Shown here piece after piece: positions 35,057-43,125 of a DNA stretch of 64,000 nt. This DNA is from an uncultured Acetatifactor sp. (GTDB taxonomy: Bacteria; Bacillota; Clostridia; Lachnospirales; Lachnospiraceae): positions 1 to 64,000 of the forward strand of contig CAKRRS010000004.1 of assembly GCA_934394665.1 (NCBI GenBank), given 5' to 3'. The notes under the pieces were generated by a model. That model was not told the origin of the DNA. It did not search any database and was given only the letters and a program-made list of their open reading frames with translations. The translations under genes and the position numbers were made by a program. Position 1 is the stretch's first letter. Every line of letters begins with the position of its first letter.

Positions 35057-36055
35057 ATGGCGAAACCGAAGCGTACTGTTACCGAATATCGAAGTTATTA
35101 TCTGCCCATGCAGTTTCCGGTGCTGCTTTTATCCGGTGATTATTGGAAGATCTCGGATATTCCCAGCGGAAGTCTGCATTTTCACAACTGTCTGGAGATC
35201 GGGCTCTGTCATTCCGACAGCGGCACGCTGGAGATCAACGGAGAAAAACAATATTTCAAAGCCGGTGACGTCACCGTTCTGCCGCGAAATGTCCCGCATA
35301 CCACCTACAGCACCCCCGGTACCAAAAGTCACTGGTCTTATCTTTTCCTGGATCCCAAAGAGATGTTCCGCAATCTCCTGCCCGCTTCCTGGAAAAATTT
35401 CGATCTGGCCACGGACGGTTTTCCGGCCTTCCGCTATATTTTCAGCAAGGATGATTTTCCGCATATCCATTATCTGGTATCCTATATCATCCACGAACTG
35501 GAAGATCAGAATCCCTGCTATCAGATCAGCGCACGCAGTCTCCTGTGTTCTCTATATATAGAGCTGTACCGTATCGAAAGTCTCGGCGGTGCCAACCCCG
35601 ACAACGTGAAACCGGACTCTCCCGAATTGGCAGCGCTGAAAGAGCAGAAAAAAGAAGGTGAGATTGCAGAGAATTCTCTGGTCATCTCACCCGCATTGGA
35701 TTATATCGAAGAAAATTATATGCAGCAGTTCACCATCGAATATCTGGCAGATCTGTGTCACTGGAGTCCGACACATTTCCGCCGTGTCTTCCATGATATC
35801 ATGGGAACCTCTCCTCTGGATTATGTAAATAATACCAGAATCATGAAATCCTGTATTCTGCTGCGCAGTACCGAGCATTCTATCCTGGATATCTCGGAAA
35901 TGGTCGGCTTCCATTCCGTATCCAGTTTTAACCGCTATTTCATCAAACTGATGCAGATGTCTCCCAGAGAATACCGCAAGCAGATGAAACAGAGCGAAAA
36001 GAAAGCCGAAAATCAATCGATTCTGGAATTTGCAGGCTGGATGATGCCGGAGTGA
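35057..36055 (+). CDS. AraC family regulator of the RG-I locus
   Basis: 332 residues. N-terminal cupin-like sensing domain (FHNCLEIGLCHSDSGTL, AGDVTVLPRNVPHTTYS) and a C-terminal AraC double helix-turn-helix (about 220-320; LADLCHWSPTHFRRVFHD and VGFHSVSSFNRYFIK). It is divergent from the ABC importer operon and so likely controls it and the enzymes behind it. The ribosome site CAGGAGG is six bases before the ATG. Its ligand is unknown; an RG-I-derived sugar is plausible. Confidence 0.92.
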   Translation: MAKPKRTVTEYRSYYLPMQFPVLLLSGDYWKISDIPSGSLHFHNCLEIGLCHSDSGTLEINGEKQYFKAGDVTVLPRNVPHTTYSTPGTKSHWSYLFLDPKEMFRNLLPASWKNFDLATDGFPAFRYIFSKDDFPHIHYLVSYIIHELEDQNPCYQISARSLLCSLYIELYRIESLGGANPDNVKPDSPELAALKEQKKEGEIAENSLVISPALDYIEENYMQQFTIEYLADLCHWSPTHFRRVFHDIMGTSPLDYVNNTRIMKSCILLRSTEHSILDISEMVGFHSVSSFNRYFIKLMQMSPREYRKQMKQSEKKAENQSILEFAGWMMPE

Positions 36056-36072
36056 TCCGACATCATCTTTTT

Positions 36073-37407
36073 CTATGCCAACCTCTTATGCTTCCACTTT
36101 CCTGAGTAATAACGTATCACGGGAATAACGCATCCGCAGCTCCAGGACAGCGGCGTTGCAATCCAGATGCCGGTCACACCGATCTTGCCTGCCAAAAGAT
36201 AAGCGAACACAATTCTCCCCGCAAGTTCCGTCAGTCCTGCCACCATGCAGGTGTTGACATCTCCCGCGCCGCGGATCACATTCTGATAGCTTTGCATGAT
36301 TCCGGCAATCACATAAGCCACGCCGATGATCGTCAGATAAGTACAGCCGATTCGAATCGCCTCTCCCGATTCATCAGCATCCAGGAATAACATCATCAGC
36401 GGTACACGGAAGGTAAGGACCACAAGAGCGATCAACGCTGCCGCTCCCACCATCACGACCAACGTCTTATAGAGTCCCTCCCGTATCCTGTCATACCGGT
36501 TTTTCGCAATATTCTGTCCAGTAAACACGGACAGAGCCGTTCCGATCGAGACAATGACCTGAATCGCCACGCTGTCCACACGATTGGCCGCCACATAAGC
36601 CGCCATGACAGAGGAGCCGAAGGAATTCACCAGTCGCTGCACGCTCATTCCGCCCAGTGCGATCATACAGGACTGGAACGCTGCCGGGAAACCGGTCTTC
36701 ACCACCAGTTTCAGATATTCCGCCTCCGGACGCCATTTCATCAAAGACAGTCCGATCTCTTCTCTCACCTGCAGCAATTTCACGAAACAGATCACTGCCG
36801 AGGTACATTGTGCAATGATCGTGGCATAAGCCGCTCCTGCCACTCCCATGTTGCATTTCACAATGAAAAACAGATCCAGTACGATATTCACAGCCGAGGA
36901 AGCGATCACCGCTCGCAGCGGTGTCTTGGAATCGCCCACGCTGTTCAGTATTGCCGCGCAGCCATTGTAGATCACGCTTCCAAACACAAACACATAAATA
37001 ATATGCAGATAGGTCACAGAATAACTCATGACATTCTCCGGCACGCTTAACAGCCGCAGGAAAAATTCCGCGCCAAACATGCCGACGCACGCCATAATGC
37101 AGGTAAGTACTCCGGCTGCCCAGACCAGTGCCGTCACCGTCTTCGCCAGTCTCTCCTTATTACCGCATCCGAAACACTGTGCCGCCACAAGTCCGGCACC
37201 GTTACACATACCGCTGACCAGCGCCAGCAGAAAATACGTCAGACTTCCGGTACTTCCCACACCGGCCAGCGCCTGCTCTCCCAGGAATCTTCCCACGATC
37301 ACAGTATCCGCCACGTTATAGATCTGTTGAAAAATATTGCCGATCAGCATCGGTATCGCAAAGCCGATGATCAGTTTCAGGGGCTTGCCTTCCGTCATAT
37401 TTTTCAT
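36073..37407 (-). CDS. MATE family efflux transporter
   Basis: 444 residues and twelve hydrophobic helices. The N-terminal helix IGFAIPMLIGNIFQQIYNVAD and the repeated YNGCAAILNSVGDSKTP section are typical of MATE pumps, which export drugs or metabolites with Na+ or H+. The 3' end faces the AraC gene with 17 bp between stops. AGGA lies seven bases before the ATG. The substrate is not predictable, and there is no visible tie to the sugar genes beside it. Confidence 0.93.
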   Translation of the reverse strand: MKNMTEGKPLKLIIGFAIPMLIGNIFQQIYNVADTVIVGRFLGEQALAGVGSTGSLTYFLLALVSGMCNGAGLVAAQCFGCGNKERLAKTVTALVWAAGVLTCIMACVGMFGAEFFLRLLSVPENVMSYSVTYLHIIYVFVFGSVIYNGCAAILNSVGDSKTPLRAVIASSAVNIVLDLFFIVKCNMGVAGAAYATIIAQCTSAVICFVKLLQVREEIGLSLMKWRPEAEYLKLVVKTGFPAAFQSCMIALGGMSVQRLVNSFGSSVMAAYVAANRVDSVAIQVIVSIGTALSVFTGQNIAKNRYDRIREGLYKTLVVMVGAAALIALVVLTFRVPLMMLFLDADESGEAIRIGCTYLTIIGVAYVIAGIMQSYQNVIRGAGDVNTCMVAGLTELAGRIVFAYLLAGKIGVTGIWIATPLSWSCGCVIPVIRYYSGKWKHKRLA

Positions 37408-37457
37408 AACTTTATCCTCGCATTATCAAATATCTCTTAGTCGTCTTTCTACGACGT

Positions 37458-39482
37458 TTACGCTTCCGGGCATCGTACCAGTCTCGCACTCATAAGGCGA
37501 TTCTCCCGTTTCGGTGGCAGATCATAATAGACATCCTCGCGAAACGGATCCAGTTCCAGTGTCAGATGCTCCGGATAACCGTATCGTTTTAATGCCACGC
37601 GCCATATCTCACCGTTGGAAAACCAGTCGTCAAGAAGTCTGCCGTTTTGGTACAGCCTTGCACAGTCTCCTCCAAAGTCCAGTTCGAGATAAACATCTGT
37701 TTCCATATCTTTCGCAGAGTTTTCTTCATATTTCAGGGTCAGTTCACAGCTTCGGTGTGAGGTATTTTCCCGTACTTCCACTTTCCCCGCTTCTGTCAGG
37801 TACAGATCCGGCAGCAGATGTACTCCGGTGCCTTCCGCATTTTCATCATAGCAAAAATGCTCCGCATCATGGGTCGTAAGAATCCTTACCGCTTCCTCAT
37901 GCACCTTCCCGTCGCTCCACTCAAAGTATACACTCCCGTTTTTTTCATCCGTGTAAAAATAATAGATTCCGCCATAACATCCCAGGTAGGATGCATTCGT
38001 CCGGCGAAGCCTGATCTGCTCTCCGTCCACACAGACCGGCAGATTATAAGGCAGCACCAGAATTGCATCTGTAGGTACATGAATTCTGTCGAAGATGACC
38101 TGTTGCAGACCATCCTCCGATTTTCCAGATGTTTTTTCTGCCCCTTTCAAAGTTTCCGCCGACCGCATACCAGTCGCAGGGACATTAAAGTACAACGCTT
38201 TCTCCGGTGTAATCCACTTCTCCGTCATCTTCCGTTTCCGCTGATGATTGTTGATAAACAGGAATCCACAATCTGCCTCCGCATTATAGCGGAAGGAAGC
38301 ACGCAGAGTCTCCATATCCTCCGGATCCGTCGGCGCAGGTATATTTTCCGGCAGGCAGGCTTTTGCCGGAGCCAATAGATTTTCCACGTTTTTTATAAAA
38401 ATATGGTGCTTGCGCAACCGGAAATAGCTCTCCGCAGGCAGTCCGTTCTCTCGCAGACAGGTCTGGAAATCGTAGCTTTTTACCGGCAGATCATTGGCAT
38501 ATCCCGTTGCCTTCGACTCCTGTAATGTCGTGTATTTTCCGTCCGGATTCACACCGCCGTGATACATATAGTATCCGATCAGGTTTGCTCCGGCACCCAG
38601 CATACAGATCGTCTGCGCTTCGATATCATCAGGGTACGGAAAGGGGCGTCTGTGCGCCGTCACCTGTAATCCGCCGCCCAGCTCCGCCGTCAGATAGGGC
38701 ACTTTGTCCGTATCAAATGTAAATGAGCTCTGCCTCTCCGAGAAATCAGAAGCAATATTGGCATCATCATGGAACGGCTGGAACAGAAAGTTCTCGCTGG
38801 CAGACATCTCATGCGTATGCCCCGCCCAAGGGGCATCCACATAGCCGCCAAGCACCGAAAGGAACCCTTCCGGCACATAAGCGCCGCCCCAGCCGGTGGC
38901 CGAGTAATAGGGAGTGACCATCCCCTTTTCTTCCGCTATCTGTTTCAGCTTACGCATGTGCGCCATGCCTTCTTCTCTGTCAGAGGGGCCGCCGGCATGT
39001 CCGTACTCATTCTCAATCTGGATTCCGATCACAGGACCGCCGTCCTTATCCATGAAGCCTGCTGCCTGCTCACCGATCTTTGTAAAAAATTTATCCACCA
39101 ATGCCAGATATACCGGATCGTTTGTGCGAGTACACAGTTCCCCCTTTTTCTCTTTCTCCACCAGCCAGTCCGGAAAACCGCCGTTTCTGCACTCTCCGTG
39201 CGCCCAGGGGCCGATGCGCAGCCATACTTTCAAGTGGGCCTCCTGACAGCAGGCCAGAAAATCATGCAAATTTCTCCTGCCGGAGAAATCCCACTCTCCC
39301 TGTGCCTCCTCATGGTGGATCCAGAACACATAGGTGGCAACAATTTCCACTCCACCCTGCTTCATATTATGCAGCGCAGATTTCCACTCTGTCTCCGGGT
39401 AACGGGAAAAATGAAACTCTCCCATAACCGGCAGAATCGGTCTGCCGTTATCTGTCAGATATTCGCTGTTGTAACCGTACAT
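37458..39482 (-). CDS. beta-galactosidase, GH35
   Basis: 674 residues from the ATG at 39482, which has GGGAG just upstream; a start at 39506 would add eight residues that include the ribosome site. The TIM barrel begins at LPVMGEFHFSRYPETEW. The acid/base is Glu159 in IQIENEYG and the nucleophile Glu267 in LTAELGGG. C-terminal beta domains follow. No signal peptide, so it acts in the cytoplasm on galactosides such as pectic galactan or arabinogalactan fragments. It is the last gene of a three-gene block with the DUF5107/TPR and GH2 genes. Confidence 0.93.
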   Translation of the reverse strand: MYGYNSEYLTDNGRPILPVMGEFHFSRYPETEWKSALHNMKQGGVEIVATYVFWIHHEEAQGEWDFSGRRNLHDFLACCQEAHLKVWLRIGPWAHGECRNGGFPDWLVEKEKKGELCTRTNDPVYLALVDKFFTKIGEQAAGFMDKDGGPVIGIQIENEYGHAGGPSDREEGMAHMRKLKQIAEEKGMVTPYYSATGWGGAYVPEGFLSVLGGYVDAPWAGHTHEMSASENFLFQPFHDDANIASDFSERQSSFTFDTDKVPYLTAELGGGLQVTAHRRPFPYPDDIEAQTICMLGAGANLIGYYMYHGGVNPDGKYTTLQESKATGYANDLPVKSYDFQTCLRENGLPAESYFRLRKHHIFIKNVENLLAPAKACLPENIPAPTDPEDMETLRASFRYNAEADCGFLFINNHQRKRKMTEKWITPEKALYFNVPATGMRSAETLKGAEKTSGKSEDGLQQVIFDRIHVPTDAILVLPYNLPVCVDGEQIRLRRTNASYLGCYGGIYYFYTDEKNGSVYFEWSDGKVHEEAVRILTTHDAEHFCYDENAEGTGVHLLPDLYLTEAGKVEVRENTSHRSCELTLKYEENSAKDMETDVYLELDFGGDCARLYQNGRLLDDWFSNGEIWRVALKRYGYPEHLTLELDPFREDVYYDLPPKRENRLMSARLVRCPEA

Positions 39483-39636
39483 TTTGCTCCCATCTCCTAA
39501 ATTCATAATTCATATTGCATATTCTTCTTATCGCCAAACACTCTTATAATGGTATCAAAGTTGCTTGTTTCCGAATGTTTGTCCTAATTGCCAATGTTTC
39601 ATTGCTCTTGCAAAAATAAATTAAATCCGCAATCCG

Positions 39637-42600
39637 TCATATACCTTCTGCTTCGCCATGTATCCGTATTCCCTGGTGTGCATTATCCATGGCAAGCAGC
39701 TGCTTAGTGCATGCATCCGCTTCTGCCTCTCGTCCCAGTCCGCGCAGTCCCAGACTCATCATGAACAGGCAATGTTTCCGGTTCCGTTCGCTCAAGTCTT
39801 CTTCAAAGATCAGCAGATCCGGCAGGGATACCGCGAAGTAGTCTGTTTTCACGACATCCTCCATGTGCTGTCTGCCATAGTCCACAAGCTTTTGAAATCT
39901 CAAATGTGCCTCTTCCGTATTCCTTAGCTGCAAATGTGCCAGTCCCTGATAATAGATCATCTCGGGTGGCTGGTCGTTATAGTACATCATGCCTACCGGC
40001 TCCGACTCTCCGCAGCCTGCTTTCGTATAACAATCTTGCGCCGCTTCATCCTCTCCCAGCTTTTCATATACCAGTCCAAGAAGGTAGTACAGATTATTCT
40101 CCTGTGCCGACTCCAGTTTTCCCTCTCCGAGATTGTACGGATACTCGCCTACTGCCCTGAGCAGAAGCTCCCTCGCCTCTGCATAGTGTTCTTCTGCCAC
40201 TGCTGCTTTTGCCAGCCGGTACAGCGCCGTCAGGTACTGTGCGGCAACCTTTCCTTCGCCGCCTTCCCATTGATGGAAATGCCTCTTTTCGATCAAACCA
40301 AGCGCTCTTGCATTCTCTCCTAGCGTGTTCAGCAAAGTCACATATTCCAGATACAGATCATCTCTGTTCTCTACCAGTGCAAGATGCTGTTCCATATCTT
40401 TCAGTCGTTCCTGTATCGGAACATTCATCCGTTTCCTCAGCTGATCCAGTTCCAGATACACCCTGGCATCTGTTTCATCCAGAGTAAATGCCAGACTCAT
40501 TTCTTCATAAGCTTTCTCATGCTGTCTGTATACATTGTAATAAGCCAGAGCCAGATTCCTGTGCACCGTAGGAAAATCCGGATATTTCCGGGCGGACTTT
40601 TCGTAATCCTCAACCGCCGCATCGTATACTCTCTTATCATACAGCAGGCACCCCAGATAATAATAAGCCATGCCGAGGTCAAATTCTTCTGCAAGCGTTT
40701 TCAGTACGATATAGTCTTCGGTCCTGTGAGGGAAGCAACCGTCTGCGGCAGCAGTTTCTGCCAAACAGATATATTCCTCACACTTCTTATTTTTCTCTGT
40801 CCGACATGTAGCCTTTTTGTCGGCATCAACTATTTTGCTGTAGCCATAGGCAATATAATAATATACCAGCGGATAAATATCTGCTTCGGACGACCCTGTT
40901 ATCTCCTTCCGATATTCCACCCACTTTTCAGCAAGTGCGATTCCCTGCGCATATTGCCCGGCTTCATAGAGATCAATGACCAATTCGATCAGGGTATTGT
41001 GATTGATTTTCTCCGGCTGTCTGTCGTACAGCGGATCGATCTGAATACTTTCTTTTCTGAGGTTTTCCGCCGCTTCCTCTCTTCCCAATTTTCGCAAAAT
41101 CAGTTCTTTCAGTGCCCGTGCTTTCATGCAATGATACTGCCTGAGAATCGACTCATTTATGTGTTTCAGTGCTTCTTTCCAGTCCCCGTTCTTCGCATCC
41201 AGGCAGGCCAGTTCATAGAAACCGGGTGCCTGGAAAGCACCTCCCCAGACTGCCTTATAAAATGCATCATACGCTTCTTTTCCCCTACCCTGATACTTCA
41301 GTGAGAGTCCCAGATTATAATACGGTTCATAGTCATACGGATTCGGATTAGATCGGATAGACTTCTCCACCGCCTTCCGGAAATAGCCTTCCGCCCCGGC
41401 GAAATCACATGCCTTAAGCAGGCAGCGTCCGTAGGCATTGTTCAGACGGATATCCGTAGGGTCCTGACGCAGGCCTTCCAGATAATAATCCTCCGGGCGA
41501 TACGTAGCATGACGATACTGCTCGACATGTAATCCGTACAGGAACAGGTCTTCCGTCGTCTTGCAATCCTTCGGAAGCGGTGCGGCTTTGGCAGGTTCCG
41601 GCACTTCCGCATCAATTTTTTCCGGGAATCTGTAAGATACCAGTTCTCTGCCATCCGCGGCAAGGATGCTGATTTTGGTGCCGGAGAGTTTCCTGTTTTT
41701 ATCAAAATCCGCGTCAGATTTTGTCACAGAGTTATATTTTGCGTCTTTTTGCGTACCTTCATTACCTACATTTTTCTCTGCCTGCATTATTTCCGAAGCT
41801 TCCGCGATATCGCATTTCTCAAAAACACAGTCCACCGAGACTGCAATCTCACAAGTATGTGTCGGTGATAAATCGGTTTTTCCCTCGTACAGAACCTTTT
41901 CCTGCCCGCTTTTTCCATCCTGTTTCGTCACACGCACGCAGGCTCCCGGCTGTTCACTCGTCGTATATGCCAAAATCTTCAGTTCCTGTTTTTCGACGTC
42001 TACGACAGCATTTACCGCCGCATCTATGGTCGCATTTTTTACATAGCCGATATTTTTATACGGCATAAAATACTGTTTGAAATTCTTCGTCTCCTGCGGC
42101 TGTATCCAGGTAAAGTCCGGCTGATTGTCCGTAAAACATCCCGTCATCAGTTCGATGTACGGGCCGTCCTCATCCGTAAGTGCACGGTCCCAAGCCTTGC
42201 CGAATTCCCCACACCCCCAGGTCCACTGCTTTTTGCCGGGCGCGATATGGTGATCCGCCACATGCAGAAGTCCCGCCTGCTTTCCGTAATCATATTCTCC
42301 GATAAAGTTATAGTCGGAACGATATGCCATATAAGAAGTCGGCACCGGTATATTTTTATACTGCGCAATGTTCACATGGTCATATTTATGCTTGTAATAA
42401 GTACCTTCCGCATAGGGAAAGCTGATCACATCTCTCTTACCATGGTCATAAACTGCGGTCACATCCTCGGGAAATACCGAAATCGTGTCATCGTTTACCG
42501 CCACCGCCGGGTTTGCCCACCACAGAAAGGTCTGCGGCATCTTCGTGCGGTTATAGAGTTTCGCAGATAATTCTATGTATGCCTTGTCCGGATAGAGCGT

Positions 42601-43086
42601 CACGCCCAGTACCCCTTCCGTCCGGAACATGTTCTCGATCTCACCCATCCAGACAGTCGCACTGCCGTCTTCATTTTCCGTATAAGTGTATTCCACCGGA
42701 TCAAACGTACTGGGTCTGTGATGCTGGGGCCAGTTGAATTCAATGCCACCGGAGATCCAGGGGCCGGCCAGTCCCACCAGCGCAGGTTTGATGACATGAT
42801 TGTAGTAGATAAAATCATAGCCGTTGGTCTTGTCATAAGCCCTCTGGATCCTTCCACCCAGTTCCGGCAGCATCATCACCTTCAGATAATCATTTTCCAG
42901 AAAAAGCGCCGTGTATTCCTTATTCACTTTCTTATTGCTAATTTTCTCGATCACCGTGTGCGGATAAATTCTTCCCGAACTTCCCTGATAGACACGCTTT
43001 TCCAGAAACACGGGATTCTTGTCCGGCTTTCCGGCTTCGTAAGTAGGAATGATCACTTTTTCTTCCCATACATGTACTTTATTCAT
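39637..43086 (-). CDS. DUF5107 domain protein with TPR repeats
   Basis: 1149 residues from the ATG at 43086 (GGAGG five bases upstream). Residues about 40-345 form a DUF5107 domain of the galactose-mutarotase-like beta-sandwich type (MMLPELGGRIQRAYDKTN, WISGGIEFNWPQHHRPST). A spacer leads to a long helical array from about 520 to the end with many tetratricopeptide-like units (YYNLGLSLKYQGRGKEAYDA, MAYYYLGCLLYDKRVYDAA). No signal peptide. The function is not established; placement between GH2 and GH35 genes points to sugar handling, perhaps an unrecognised carbohydrate-active enzyme. Confidence 0.9.
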   Translation of the reverse strand: MNKVHVWEEKVIIPTYEAGKPDKNPVFLEKRVYQGSSGRIYPHTVIEKISNKKVNKEYTALFLENDYLKVMMLPELGGRIQRAYDKTNGYDFIYYNHVIKPALVGLAGPWISGGIEFNWPQHHRPSTFDPVEYTYTENEDGSATVWMGEIENMFRTEGVLGVTLYPDKAYIELSAKLYNRTKMPQTFLWWANPAVAVNDDTISVFPEDVTAVYDHGKRDVISFPYAEGTYYKHKYDHVNIAQYKNIPVPTSYMAYRSDYNFIGEYDYGKQAGLLHVADHHIAPGKKQWTWGCGEFGKAWDRALTDEDGPYIELMTGCFTDNQPDFTWIQPQETKNFKQYFMPYKNIGYVKNATIDAAVNAVVDVEKQELKILAYTTSEQPGACVRVTKQDGKSGQEKVLYEGKTDLSPTHTCEIAVSVDCVFEKCDIAEASEIMQAEKNVGNEGTQKDAKYNSVTKSDADFDKNRKLSGTKISILAADGRELVSYRFPEKIDAEVPEPAKAAPLPKDCKTTEDLFLYGLHVEQYRHATYRPEDYYLEGLRQDPTDIRLNNAYGRCLLKACDFAGAEGYFRKAVEKSIRSNPNPYDYEPYYNLGLSLKYQGRGKEAYDAFYKAVWGGAFQAPGFYELACLDAKNGDWKEALKHINESILRQYHCMKARALKELILRKLGREEAAENLRKESIQIDPLYDRQPEKINHNTLIELVIDLYEAGQYAQGIALAEKWVEYRKEITGSSEADIYPLVYYYIAYGYSKIVDADKKATCRTEKNKKCEEYICLAETAAADGCFPHRTEDYIVLKTLAEEFDLGMAYYYLGCLLYDKRVYDAAVEDYEKSARKYPDFPTVHRNLALAYYNVYRQHEKAYEEMSLAFTLDETDARVYLELDQLRKRMNVPIQERLKDMEQHLALVENRDDLYLEYVTLLNTLGENARALGLIEKRHFHQWEGGEGKVAAQYLTALYRLAKAAVAEEHYAEARELLLRAVGEYPYNLGEGKLESAQENNLYYLLGLVYEKLGEDEAAQDCYTKAGCGESEPVGMMYYNDQPPEMIYYQGLAHLQLRNTEEAHLRFQKLVDYGRQHMEDVVKTDYFAVSLPDLLIFEEDLSERNRKHCLFMMSLGLRGLGREAEADACTKQLLAMDNAHQGIRIHGEAEGI

Positions 43087-43125
43087 GCTTACCTCCATCT
43101 CTACGCATCTTCTCCTTCGATGCTT

